This document shows, one piece after another, positions 11,542 through 23,725 of a DNA stretch of 64,000 nucleotides. The notes under the pieces are model-generated. The model saw only the letters and a list, made by a program, of their open reading frames with translations. It was not told where the DNA came from and made no database searches. Positions within the stretch are counted from its first letter, which is position 1; each line of letters begins with the position of its first letter. The translations under genes were made by a program, and so were the position numbers. This stretch comes from Cordilura impudica (taxonomy: Eukaryota; Arthropoda; Insecta; Diptera; Scathophagidae). The stretch covers positions 157,617,178-157,681,177 of the forward strand of contig OY821519.1 of the NCBI GenBank assembly GCA_963682025.1. Reading direction: 5' to 3'.

Positions 11542-14500
11542 ATGCAAAAGTTAGCAAAAAAGCAATGCAGACTAAAATTTCTACTAGAATGTCAAAAATA
11601 TCAAATAATACCAACACATATCACAAACTTAACTTCCAAATTAAAAACATTATTTTATACAGACTACATTCAACAGGAATATGAAAAAACAACATTCAAT
11701 TTTTCCATAAGAATTAAAAAATTAGAAATCAGACAAACGAATATTTCAATCAAATCATTACAGAACAATATAAAAGCAACACTTGAACGAATGGAAGAAA
11801 TGATATCAAAGGAAGAATTCAACAAATTTCTTAAAAACAAAAAGTAAGCTACAAACAAACACTTAACAATAAACAAAAAATCAACAAATCCAAATTTCTC
11901 AAACTAAAGGCAAAGAAAAAACAAAAACTTGGAATAACCTTTAATGAAGATTGGTTTATAAATTTAACTGATATAGAATTCCCAGATGAAATGAAATGGT
12001 TGTTATCCCTAGGGAAAAAATTGCAATTCCCATAGATAAAAATAATATTTCTCCAATTCACACAATAGTTGATATTGAGCAGGGGATACAAGCATTCGAA
12101 AACGATAAAGACAAAGATATAGCAAGATCTAAATTATCAACAAATATATCAATATTCAAACGCAAGATAAAACAAACTGAGCGAGAAAAGTACATATTAA
12201 CAATATACAAAGATACTCAAAAATTTCTGAAAAAACACAAGAACAAAATTATGGTCACATCAGCAGACAAAGGAAACAAAACTGTAATAATGTATAAACA
12301 GGAATATCAACAGAAAATGAACAAACTATTAGAAGATAAAAATACCTATAAACTAACTAGAACTGATCCCAAAACAAAACTACAAAAAATCAACAATAAC
12401 ATTGTAATAGAATTATTCAAATCGAAACAAATAAACATAAAATTAAAACATCAAGTATACAGCACAGCAGCAGACATACCAAGATTATACGGATTGCCAA
12501 AAACCCTCAAAAATGATATACCACTTAGACCCATTTCTTCATCAATAAATGTACCATGCTATAACCTCGCAAAACTTATAGGCAGCATACTTCAAAATAT
12601 AATTACAGATGATTACAATATCAAAAATTCAACGGAATTAAAAACAAAATTAGAAAACCTTACTTTGGAGGAAGACGACACATTAGTTTCTCTTGATGTA
12701 GTCTCGCTCTTCACAAATGTACCCATTTATCTGGCAATAAAAAATATAATGCAAAAATGGGAAGAACTCAAAAATCACACCAACATTACAAAATCGAAAT
12801 TTCTTCAAATTCTTAATTTTTGCCTCAGAGATAACAACTATTTCAAACATATGGACAACATTTACATCCAAACTTATGGGATGCCAATGGGAAATCCACT
12901 TTCTCCAACTGTTGCTGACATTATCCTCGACAAATTATTGGATGAAACGATTATAGAACTAAGCAACAACAATATTAAAATGACACTATTAGTCAAATAT
13001 GTTGACGATATATTTGCAATTGCGAAGAAAAAGGACATAGATTCCAACAATTTTCAACAAATACCACAACAAACTACAATTCACAATTTAAACTGAAACA
13101 AATAATAGCCTTCCATATCTTGACATGAAAATAATTCGCAAAGAAAACAAAATATGGTATTCAAAACAAACTTCATCCGGAAGAATGATTAATTATTTTT
13201 CATCACAACCGAAAAACAAAAAAAATAAACACAGTCACCAATTTCATAAATAGAGTTCTAGACATCAGTAACAAACAATTTCACAATCAAAATATTAGAC
13301 ATATACTCCTAAGGAACAACTATCCAAACAATCTTATAAACACCTTATTACAGAAAAAACAATGCACCATAGAAAAATCAAATATTTAAACCATAGACAG
13401 CAATGAATCTTTAAAATATTGCAGTATACGATATATTCCAGGCCTAACAAACAAACACAATCTACAACAAATAATAAACAACAACAATGTAATCCCAGCT
13501 TACAAACCAAATCAAACGCTTAACAAAATATTCACAAACACAAAATCAACAATAAACAAATTTCAGCAAAACAACATAGTTTATGAAATTAAATGTTTGG
13601 GAAATAAAGAACAAGAATGTGGGAGAGTATACATAGGCACAACAAAACGAAACTTACAAACAAGAATCAAAGAACATGAAACAGACATCAAACAAGTAAG
13701 AAAATTATATTCGGTCTAGACCGACTATACGATACCCTATACCATGCGTTTAGAAACCCTATCTCTTAGGCCCAACTAACTGGACATTGAAAATAAGCAA
13801 AAACCAAATTTGAGTGGGATTTTTATTAATTTTTTTGGCTGCAGATATGAAAAAGTTCATATCGGATGCTATATCTATAAAGGGACTAGGTCCAAAAATG
13901 GACCGATCCTGATCATGTTTGGTAAAGTCTCTTGTATTTTGCAAAAATATGTACAAACAAAATTTGAGAAGAATCAGTGCAATATTTTTGTTTTTTAACA
14001 GATTTAAGTGAAAATCGGGAAGCAGTTCTATATGGGGTCAAAGGGATCATTTTTGGACTACTCATTAGTGGATGTAATGAACGCATACAAACCCAATTTG
14101 AGTAAGATCTATATGACAATTTGGATCTTATGGCAATTTATGTCGATTTCATATGGGTAATTTGTATGGGGGCTAGGTCTGAACATGGACCGATTCTCAC
14201 CAATTTCAATAGCGTTCATCCCATGGCCGATAAAAGCTTATATACCAAATTTCATCAAAATATATTCATATTTGCGACCTGCAGTTTGATTACAAGCTTT
14301 ACATGGACACACAGACGGACGGACGGACGGACGGACATTGTTAAATCAACTCAGAAAGTGATTCTGATTCGATCGGTATAATTAAAGATGGGTCTAGGTC
14401 AAATATTTTTGGTTGTTACAAACAGCAGCACAAAGTCATTATACCCAAACCACATAGTGGTATAGGGTATAAAAAGGGAGAGAAACAACTGGACTCTCAC

Positions 14501-14649
14501 AACATATAAGAGAATCCAATCATACAGCTGATCTAAACGAAGTTACACAAGATATAGAAAGCCTGAGAATACAGCAAAAAATAGACAAGTCAATAAACAA
14601 CAAGGAAGACATAGACAACATAAACTTCATATATTCGTTTGCACTGTGA
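11542..14649 (+). pseudogene. Penelope-like polyprotein: reverse transcriptase plus GIY-YIG endonuclease
   Basis: The N-terminal basic region (11542-11847) and the RT domain (11996-13096) are separated by one-base losses in A and T runs near 11843 and 12020. The RT shows SADKGN (about 12259), LYGLPK (about 12487), SLDVVSLFTNVP (about 12690), GMPMGNPLSP (about 12880) and the catalytic YVDD (about 12998-13009). A TAA near 13094 and another shift near 13215 break the linker. The GIY-YIG nuclease follows (VYEIKC at about 13579, YIGTTKRNLQ at about 13632) and is split at 13703 by a repeat. Its end (TGLSQHIRESNHTADL) resumes after 14485 and stops at 14647-14649. The protein cannot be made intact. 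Confidence 0.85.
13704..14480. repeat. Interspersed repeat with GACG tetranucleotide block, inserted in Penelope element
   Basis: AGAAA flanks both sides (13699-13703 and 14481-14485), consistent with a 5-bp target duplication. The ends carry the inverted words ATACCCTATACC (about 13731) and GGTATAGGGTAT (about 14459). A (GACG)n run lies at about 14315-14337. Short frames inside have no recognisable domain. It resembles common non-coding dipteran repeats; I cannot assign a class. A shorter relic with the same TATACTCGG...GATACC start lies near 48094. Confidence 0.6.
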
Positions 14650-14990
14650 TACTAGAGTAAGATTCTGTGATACAAATGTTTTAGTTTTTAGTTTTTCAAT
14701 AGTTTACTTATTTGTTTATTTATATATACTGTGTTTTAAAATCAATCAATTTGTGATGTCAAAATACACCAATAATTTTTTTATTAATGTTATAAGTTAA
14801 AAATTCATGTAAAGGTATATTATTTTCAATGTTTTATGTCTTTATATTGATTGCTTCTTTTTCTTCTTTTTGTTAGATTCAAAATAAAATACCCCTGAAG
14901 ATGTTGACGTCGGGAAATAATGAAATAAAAAATTTTTATTTTACATTTAGTAAAATTGACCAAAAAGCTCTACGTACACCCTATAATACA

Positions 14991-15601
14991 TAAAACAAAT
15001 GAGTTTGGTCTAAAATCAATATTCTTTTCATGCTCTTCGTTTTGTTTTCGTCCATATATTATTATCCAAGGGTCAAATCAAGGGGTCAGAGATATCGTAA
15101 TCGTGCCTATTTGACCACTGTAATATATATATGTGGTGGGCTATGAAATATTTTAAAAGCATCATATATAAATTATAGACGACAGTAGTTTTGGTAATCA
15201 AGGAATCTAAACCTTCCAGGTAAAGCTGTAAGTGTCTTCTTTAACCCGCTGGACCCGTCCGTAGAATACTTTTCTAATTTTAAAATTTAAATGTGATTTT
15301 AGAAACCGAACGTATGGTTGCTAATATAAGCTGGAGTTGCTTATGAGGTCTTGACGAACCCGTTGTCCCAATAAATACCTGCGAAACAAAAGGGCAGAGG
15401 ACGCGTATTAACGCCACCGCTGAATTTTACGCCAAAATGCGTGAAATTTGCGTGAAAATCTATCTCACCCCTCAGAATTACCGCCATGCGTGAACTTTCA
15501 CGCATCGGCACATCGTGGTTAAATTTAAAAAATCAATTCCGACTCCGATTAAATACCGATACTTCGATAATCTCAGTGTCCCACGGAGCATGCGTGACTT
15601 T
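14991..15601. other. Gene-free stretch
   Basis: No gene is seen. A small inverted word pair (GCGTGAAA / TTTCACGC) recurs at about 15435-15510, but it is too short to interpret. Confidence 0.4.
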
Positions 15602-15604
15602 TAA

Positions 15605-16096
15605 AGGTGCTATTACATGATGTGTTTTTTACATATGTACTGTCAAATTTTCCCACAACAAAAGTTGTACACATCGTGTGATACATATGAAACATTGATT
15701 ATGTACAATACATGAGGAAAGTCACACGTACATTTTTCAATTAGAACAGGTTCTATTTTTGCATGACAAACAAATGAAAATACAACACTGCTTGTGGCGA
15801 AAGAAAAAAAGAGTAAATTTTTAAGATTAATATTGGAAGAAAAATAAATTGTTTAGTATTAATTAACAATTAAAACATACATAACCTTTTTTTTAACAAC
15901 AAATATTTGTAAATTCACAAATTAAATCAGCTGTTGTTTACATTTAGAGGTTATGTCATACGGAAATACATACGCACGTGTGATAGCAAAAATTATGAAT
16001 CGTATGTAAAAGACAATTTTGACAGACATGAAGAATTTCATACGGATAAAAAAAGTGACAGTACATATGTAAAAAACACTTCATGTAATAGCACAT
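15605..16096 (+). mobile_element. MITE copy C, variant subfamily with different termini
   Basis: This 492-bp element is flanked by TAA (15602-15604 and 16097-16099). Its inverted repeats of about 40 bp start AGGTGCTATTACATGATGTG, with a near-perfect complement at the right end. The centre (for example AACACTGCTTGTGGCGAAAG and the AAATCAGCTGTTGTTTACAT region) is clearly homologous to copies A, B, D and E, whereas the outer parts differ. It has no coding capacity. Confidence 0.85.
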
Positions 16097-16141
16097 TAAC
16101 CAAAGCCGTTCAGTAATGAATCATCGCGGTCTTATTCCTAA

Positions 16142-16632
16142 AGGTGTGTTTACACTATGTGTATTTTCCATATGTAAATTCAGTTTTACGATCCATACGT
16201 AATTCCGTTTGTGTGTCAAAATTGGCGTTTTACATACGATTCATAATTTTTGCGTTCAAACGTACATATGTAATTCCGTATGACATAACCTCTAAATGTA
16301 AACAACAGCTGATTTAATTTGTGAATTTATAAAAATTTATTGTTAAAAATAAAGTTATATATTTTTTAATTGTTAATTAATATTAAACAATTTATTTTGT
16401 TTCAATATTAATCTTTATAATTTACTCCGTTTTTCTTTCACCACAAGCAGTGTTGTATTTTCATATGTTTGTCTTGCCAAAATAGAACCTGCTCTAATTG
16501 AAAAATTTACATATGTCTTGCAAAATGTGTTGTACATAAACAATGTTTGAAAGGGTTCACACTATGTGTATAAATTACACTTGCTAAAAAACTAAGAAAA
16601 ACACAAGCAAAACACGTAGTGTGAACGCAGCT
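16142..16632 (+). mobile_element. MITE copy D, complete
   Basis: This 491-bp element, AGGTGTGTTTACACTATG...ACGTAGTGTGAACGCAGCT, is flanked by TAA (16139-16141 and 16633-16635). It is uninterrupted and therefore the best local reference for the family. It is non-coding. Confidence 0.88.
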
Positions 16633-16865
16633 TAACTAGTACGCATGAGCGATTTTCCAGTCTAAAGCCACCAAAGTACCTAGTTATCAATAAAAAATTA
16701 ACAATGTAAATTTACCAAAGTAATCTGTAATATGTGTATATAACTTAAAAATTGTTATATATTAAAAAAAGTAAAGAATAATCAATGAGTTTTTTGCTTA
16801 CAAAACAGTTCAGCATAGTTATATAAAATTATTATTCTGCTTTACCTATATTTTTTAAAAATATA

Positions 16866-17438
16866 GAATATGGGTCAATAATATGGGATCCCTTCTATAA
16901 CATTCATATTCAACGAATCGAGTCTGTACAGAAACAATTTCTACTCTTTTGCTTGCGTGGCTTACCTTGGAATTCTGCAATTAATCTACCTTCATACGTT
17001 GATCGACTTAAATTAATAAAATTACCTACTTTGGAAAGCCGTAGGACTATGCTACAAGTAACATTTATGATCAACCTAATTAATGGTGAAATCTGTTCTG
17101 ACTTTCTTGTCAACAATATAACTTTTAATGTTCCTCAACGAGTATCACGCCAATTCCAACCACTCTTTGTTAAATCTTTTCAAACCAACTATGCTCTAGC
17201 TGATCCTTTTAGAAGAATTTGTTGTGTTTATAATAATCTTTATCAATTAATTGATTTTTCGTTGAACACTGATGTAATTAAGCATAATATCATTAGTTTC
17301 TTAAATTCCTAACTATTTGTTTTTATTTTTAAATCATTTAATTGTTTCAATATTTGTAAATATGTAATTATATCATTTATACAGGTCTGTAAGGATTTAT
17401 TCCATTGACCTAATAAATAAATAAATAAATAAATAAAT
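16866..17438 (+). mobile_element. 5'-truncated LINE (Jockey superfamily), C-terminus and 3' tail
   Basis: The frame from about 16866 to the stop at 17310-17312 encodes the post-RT region of a LINE (EYGSIIWDP, IQRIESVQKQFL, then a region rich in leucine and asparagine). The 3' UTR has ACAGGTCTGTAAGGATTTATT and ends in a (TAAA)n tail from about 17410. That tail is interrupted by the BEL element at 17439 and resumes at 23726. There is no RT active site, so it is a dead fragment. Confidence 0.75.
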
Positions 17439-17804
17439 TGTTGATAATGCCGATAACTCTCATCCCTGATCAGCTGTTTTGTTCTGTTTGCTTTGTTTAT
17501 GTATTTTTATGTTTAATTATCATTTCCCCTAATTTCTCCTTTTGAGACAGTAAGGCCAACTTTTAAATTATTAATAATTATATATAGAAGCATTACGGCC
17601 ATTTTATTATTGAAACTATTTAATGTTGGCGGCAGTTTGTTTAATGTCGTCCAAAAGATAAGATGTCCAACAAAATGTAAGTGGCCCGTAAATACAAAAA
17701 ACCTTTGTTAACCTATATCTTTTTAGAGAATAAATTACTCAAATTACTCAACTTAGTTTTATACGCATATCGACGGAGTTTTTTATTTAATTTGGAGGAC
17801 GACA
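17439..17804 (+). repeat. 5' LTR of BEL/Pao element 2
   Basis: This 366-bp direct repeat matches 23360-23725, with TG...CA ends, and should carry the promoter and polyadenylation signals of the element. A TAAAT target copy precedes it. Confidence 0.92.
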
Positions 17805-17991
17805 TCTTTATTCTATTTTGGGCGCAATTATTCTTTATGGAATAAAGAGTAATTTGTATAGAACGGTAGGCGATTTCACCATTTTGTTTGGACACTTGTT
17901 TGGTTCTGTCTAGTAACATTGTCGGAGTTTGTTGTCCTTGTGTCTCCAGTGTTACAACAATTGTTAAAATTTTGTGTTGTTTGTACAACGT

Positions 17992-20900
17992 ATGGCGGAA
18001 CAGTCTCCCAGAACAAGTGATCGGTCCAATAAAGGTGTGCCACCAAAACGTTTGGCCGATATGGATGGTAATGTAAAAAAAAATTCAGCAGCCGCGGCGC
18101 CGGCGACCGGCCAACAATCGTCCGTCAATTCACCAGTGGTACCGCCCGGTCAGCCGGGAGGTAGTAAAGTACAACCACAGTCATCTCAGCCCGAAATTTT
18201 GCGTCTTATGGCGGACATGCAAAATGAAATGATGAAGCAGATTGATGCAGTGAACATGAATTTGCAAAATTTGTTCGTGGCACAAAGAGAGCAGACAGCC
18301 GCAAGCATAACGTCACTGCAACAAGAAATGCAATTGGTGTCGCAAAGTGTAGCTCATAGTGGACAGACGGTCGCAGCAAATGTCAACGATATACCAAGAG
18401 CAGCCTTGAGGGCCTCAACTTCAAATACAGTTCAGGCAGCATTATTGGATGAAAACGGTGAGTCCTCTACTAATGTTTCTTCCCACAGCCAAGGTTCCAC
18501 GTCCGTAAGAGCCAAGAAAATTTACCCCCTTCCAAAATTTTACGGTCTGCCAGAGGAGTGGCCGACATTCAAAGAAGAATTTGAACAAACGACAGCCGAA
18601 TTTGAATACAGTCCCTTACAGAACATAATACGCATTCGTGAAGCACTACATGGTCCGGCAAAAGAAACATTGGAGTCTTTGTTATCAAGTTCCAGAAATG
18701 TAAATGTGATTTTGGATATTTTGTGTGAAACTTACGGTCGTCCTGAACAATTAATAAAAAGCCAAATACACAAAATAAATTCACTTTCATATGTCCCTGA
18801 AGGAAGACTTGATTTATTGATACAATTCGCTACAAAGGTCACAAATATGGTACGGTTTCTGCAGACAGCTAGTGGTACGCATCATTGGAACAACCCAACC
18901 TTACTCAGCGAATTAGTTTCCAAGCTGCCGCCAACAAAACAGATGCAGTGGGCTGAAAAATGTATTGCCCTGGAAGAGCCTCCCAATTTGAAACGTTTCT
19001 CCGAGTGGCTCGATGGTGTCAGAAAAGTCGCCAACATGGTTTCTGATGGTCTTCCCGTGTCGTCGTCATCATCTGTAAAAAAGGCAAGTAAAAATAAATA
19101 TGCATTAACCACAACTTCTACCAAAAAATGTATGGTCTGCTCTGAAAATTGTAATGCACTTACCGATTGTCCAGTATTTAAGAGCGCTCCTATTGATGAA
19201 CGTTGGAAGAAGGTACGGGAACTCCGGCTTTGTTTTGCATGCCTAGAAGGACCACATCAAGTTGGAAAGTGTTACAAGAAACAATTATGTGGTATAAGTG
19301 GCTGTAAAAAATATCACAATCCATTATTGCACTCACCAGATGATAAAAAATGTAAACAAAACAATAGCGTTGCCACAGTTGCTCGAAATGAAAATCCCAG
19401 AGAAGTTGTAAATCTACATGCAGGTACGCAAAAGAGTGAAATCTTATTTCAAATAATCCCAGTGATGATTTATGGTCCCAAAAAACGTATATCCATCTAC
19501 GCATTTATAGACGACGGCGCTGACGCCACCATGCTAGATTGGGATATTGGAAAACAAATTGGATTGGAAGGAAAAAGGGAAAATTTGAGATTGCAATGGC
19601 TTAATGGGCACAGTAGTAGCCAACAAACAGAAATTGTTGACTTGACAATTAGTGGCTCACAAAATGAAAGTGAGAAATATAACATTTCAAAAGTATATTT
19701 GGTTAAAAATTTAGAGTTGCCAACACAGTCGTTTTCCATGGGTGGCATAAATTGTAAAAATCATCTTGAAGAGTTGCCCCTCGCCGATTATTACAGAATA
19801 AGGCCAAAGATGATAATTAGTTTGTCGCATGCATTTTTGTCAGTTCCCGTGGAAATACCCAGATGTCCAGATGAAAATGGCCCTATAGCTGTAAGGACAA
19901 GACTTGGCTGGGTAGTTTATGGTCCAACTGGTAACAATAACAAGGACATGGTCAAAAGTGTGTTTCTGGCAAAGCACCAAGAAAATAACAGTTGTATGGA
20001 GCACATGATGAAACAATATTTTGAAATTGAATCGTGTTTGGTAAAACTCGATTCGAAACCTGTCATGCCTAAAAGTGAAGAAAAGGCGCTAAATATTCTA
20101 AAGTCCACAACAAAATACTATGATGGCAGGTACGAATGTGGCCTTTTATGGCGAAACGAAAGTAGGTCGTTTCCCGATAGCTATGGTTCAGCTTCAAGAC
20201 GTCTCCATCTAGTGGAAAACAAATTTAAAATAAACCCAAAATTTGAAATCGAATACAGGCAAAAAATGCAACATATTTTGAAAAATGGTTATGCAAGACG
20301 TGTTACTTCAGAAGAAGAAAACATTTGTTGCTCTAATATTTTCATTTTACCTCATTTTGCAGTATTTAATCCTAACAAGGAAAGTCTACGCTTGGTATTT
20401 GATGCTGCTGCAAGAGTACAGGGTGTTTCGTTAAATGACTGTCTCTTGCCGGGTCCAGATTTAAATCAACCATTACTTAGTGTTTTATTTAAATTTCGAG
20501 AAGAACCAATTGCAGTTTGTGGCGATATAAAGGAAATGTTTTTGCAAGTGGCCATCCGAAAAGAGGATCAGCATTTCCAACGCTTTTTATATCGCGAAAA
20601 CAACAACGGGCCCATTGAGCAATATGTCATGACAAGGGCAATATTCGGAGCAACATGTTCACCCACAATAGCCCAGTACATTAAAAATTTGAATGCTGAA
20701 AAATTTAAACAAAGTATGCCCAGAGCAGCAGAAGCTATTGTAAAACGTCACTATGTGGATGATTATGCTGATTGTTTTAGCTCCGTTGATGAAGCTATGA
20801 ATGTGGTCCAAGATGTTATCAAAATACACCGAGCGGCGGGAGTTACGATGCACAAAATTATTTCCAACTCGGATAAAATAAATGAACACTTTGGCAACCC

Positions 20901-23390
20901 TGCTTTATCAAACATAAACATATCAGCTGATAAGACAGAGAAAATTTTGGGAATGCAGTGGTCCCCAGCAAATGATAAGTTTATCTTCAATTTGCAATTT
21001 AATCGTGTCTCTGCGGATATTTTGGAAAACAAACGGACACCGACAAAGCGTGAAGTGCTCAGTTTGATAATGTCGGTATTTGACCCCTACGGTTTCTTAT
21101 GCGATTTCACTATCGCTGGCAAAATCTTTATGCAGTCGCTTTGGAAGTGTGGCTTGGAATGGGATGAAGTAATACCAGAGGCGTTACGCGGTCGTTGGAG
21201 TTCTTGGATCTGTGGGTTGAAAAAGGTAAGGGACTTTTGTATCCCAAGATGTTATTTTTCTAATTTGTCTCATCGAGGTACAACCTTACATATATTTTGC
21301 GATGCAAGCGAGGTAGCAATGGCAGCGGTGGCATATTGGAGGCTCGATACTGACGGCGGAACTAAAATATCGTTTGTTACGGGAAAAAGTAATTGTGCCC
21401 CCAATAAGTTTATGACGATCCCAAGGCTAGAATTGCAGGCTGCGGTGATGGCTGTGCGGCTTAAAGCTGGCATCATCAAATACCACAATATTCAACCAGA
21501 ACAAATTTGGTTTTGGACGGACTCCAGTACAGTGATTAAATGGCTCACATCAGATCATCGACGTTATAAACAGTTTGTGGCCAACCGAGTCGCGGAGATT
21601 TTGGAGTCTTCACAAGAAGATCAATGGCGTTGGGTTCCAGGTGAAATGAATCCTGCTGATGATGGTACAAGGCCGTGTACCGTATATAATCCTGATAGCC
21701 GATGGAAAAATGGACCGGGTTTTTTGAGTCGCCCTTCAAATTTGTGGCCCTCTAGCGGTAATTCAACTGAAGAAACACACAGTGAAGAAGAACTACGCCA
21801 AGGACGTTTTGTGCTGTCCACTAAAACTATAAACATTTCGATTTTTGATGCGAAACGATTTTCGAAGTACCGGCGACTTAAAAGGTGTATGGCATGGGTA
21901 TTTAGATACATAAAGAACTTGAAGTCGAAATGCAAACAACTGCCAGATTCAAAGGGGGATCTGTCTGTGGACGAAGAGGAATATGCTGAACGATTTATAA
22001 TAAGGTCAGTGCAGAGAACTGCATTTAATAATGAATATTCCTGTCTTTTAGAGAAGATAAATGTGCCTCCAGACAGTCCCATAAAATCTCTTAACCCGTA
22101 TATTGACGCATTTGAAAATCTACGCTGCGGTGGCAGGATCGATAACGCACCACTTATAACGTTTGGTACCAAAAGACCGTACATTTTGCCCAAAAGTGAT
22201 CCATTGACCCACCTTATAGTTAAATGGTATCACGAAGGTCAACACCATATCAATGATGAGTCTGTGATCTGTCAAATACGCCTTAAATTTTGGATTCCAT
22301 CAATACGTGTCGTGCTGAGAAGTGTCAAAGCTGCATGCTGTGGATGCAAACTAAGGAAATGTAAGCCCTTGCAACCTATAATGGGGCCCCTTCCAGAAGA
22401 TCGTTTAAGTGCCTTTGTTCGTCCATTTTCTTATACTGGCTTGGACTATTTCGGCCCTGTCTTGGTGGCCGTACGCCGCAGTCATGAAAAGCGTTGGGTT
22501 GCACTATTTACGTGTTTGACAACTCGAGCTGTACATTTGGAGCTGTCCGTGGATCTGTCTAGCGATTCGTGTTTGCTGTGTATTCGCAATTTTATAAATC
22601 GTCGTGGTGTCCCCGTCCAGATGAGAAGCGACAACGGTACAAATTTTGTTGGTATTAATAAAGAGCTGGGCGAAGAAGAGAACTTTATTGATTTTGATAA
22701 AATTGATGCTGGTTTGAAACCTCTAGGCATAAAGTGGAAATTCAACACCCCTTCTGATCCCAGTGCTGGTGGCTCATGGGAACGTCTCGTCCAATCAATA
22801 AAGAGGGCTTTGTATGCAACACTAAAAGAGAAAACACCTCGGCCAGAAACATTGTATAGTCTATTAGTGGAGTGTGAAAATATTGTAAATTCGAGGCCTC
22901 TCACACATTTGCCTGTTACTCCGGATGAGCCAGAGCCGCTGTCGCCCAATCATTTTTTATTAGGCTGCCACAACTCTACACAGACTCCAGCTCCATTTAA
23001 CCCAAGATTTTGCTCTTTAAGAAAGCAGTGGAGAATTCTACAAAACCTAAAAAATTGTTTATGGAAAGATGGACGCTGGAATATTTGCCCGAGCTTACTC
23101 GAAGGACAAAATGGTGTCTCCCTGCTAAACCGTTGTCCACAGGAGCCTTAGTTTTGATCTGCGAAACTGACCAGCCGAGATCTAAATGGAAAAGAGGACG
23201 TATCGTACATTTGTTTGTGGGCAAAGATGGTGTTGCAAGATCAGCAGAGGTGAACACGAATACCGGGTGCCTGCGACGTCCTGTTTCAAAACTTGCAGTA
23301 TTAGATGTTCAAGATGTTGGTGAAGTGGTCCACATGGAGACCATTCACGGAGGCGGGGATGTTGATAATGCCGATAACTCTCATCCCTGA
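17992..23390 (+). CDS. BEL/Pao Gag-Pol polyprotein (one frameshift near 3' end)
   Basis: The ATG at 17992 is chosen because it is the first ATG of the frame; upstream codons are non-ATG. Domains in order: Gag with a DUF1759-like region (about residues 170-320); cysteine/histidine knuckles (CMVCSENC, CFACLEGPHQVGKC); protease with DDGAD (about 19505-19520); reverse transcriptase with YVDD (about 20752-20763); RNase H (FCDAS, about 21296); integrase zinc region (CCGCKLRKC) and catalytic D/D/E in LDYFGP (about 22440), SDNGTNF (about 22628) and SWERLV (about 22774); and a DUF5641 tail. One base is lost in an A run near 23063, so the long frame stops at 23151. The true tail continues in the next frame to a stop at 23388-23390, inside the LTR. 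It supplies particle, copying and integration functions. Confidence 0.92.
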
Positions 23391-23725
23391 TCAGCTGTTT
23401 TGTTCTGTTTGCTTTGTTTATGTATTTTTATGTTTAATTATCATTTCCCCTAATTTCTCCTTTTGAGACAGTAAGGCCAACTTTTAAATTATTAATAATT
23501 ATATATAGAAGCATTACGGCCATTTTATTATTGAAACTATTTAATGTTGGCGGCAGTTTGTTTAATGTCGTCCAAAAGATAAGATGTCCAACAAAATGTA
23601 AGTGGCCCGTAAATACAAAAAACCTTTGTTAACCTATATCTTTTTAGAGAATAAATTACTCAAATTACTCAACTTAGTTTTATACGCATATCGACGGAGT
23701 TTTTTATTTAATTTGGAGGACGACA
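23360..23725 (+). repeat. 3' LTR of BEL/Pao element 2
   Basis: This repeat is identical in length, and by eye in sequence, to 17439-17804. It is preceded by the purine tract GGAGGCGGGGA and followed by the TAAAT target copy at 23726-23730. Confidence 0.92.

Larger units (their letters stand above)
11385..14990 (+). mobile_element. Penelope-like retroelement, degenerate, with inverted terminal blocks
   Basis: An RT plus GIY-YIG endonuclease coding region is bounded by inverted repeats of about 85-90 bp. The left block runs from TGTATTATAG at 11385 to CCCGACGT at 11473; the right block is its complement at 14907-14990. Just inside them the sequence carries words seen in Penelope ribozyme regions: GAAACGTCGGG on the minus strand at the left, and CCTGAAGATG and ACGTCGGG at the right. 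Penelope elements are known to have terminal repeats in varied orientation. An unrelated 0.8-kb repeat interrupts the endonuclease. Confidence 0.82.
17439..23725 (+). mobile_element. BEL/Pao LTR retrotransposon, near complete and young
   Basis: Two 366-bp LTRs (17439-17804 and 23360-23725, TGTTGATAATG...GGAGGACGACA) read as identical by eye. The 5-bp TAAAT duplication (17434-17438 and 23726-23730) lies within the LINE tail. A candidate primer-binding site starts TGGGCGCAATTATTC at about 17819. A purine tract GGAGGCGGGGA precedes the 3' LTR. One long Gag-Pol frame fills the interior with a single frameshift near its end. Identical LTRs imply very recent insertion. Confidence 0.93.

Noticed and set aside
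14308..14340. CRISPR-like or functional tandem array at the GACG run
   Set aside because: It is a simple tetranucleotide run inside a dispersed repeat; there are no spacers, and the genome is eukaryotic.
15934..16116. 60-residue open frame in MITE copy C
   Set aside because: It crosses the MITE terminal repeat and is not conserved in the other copies.
22482..22949. Minus-strand 155-residue frame inside BEL Gag-Pol
   Set aside because: It lies opposite the integrase region, with no independent signal.
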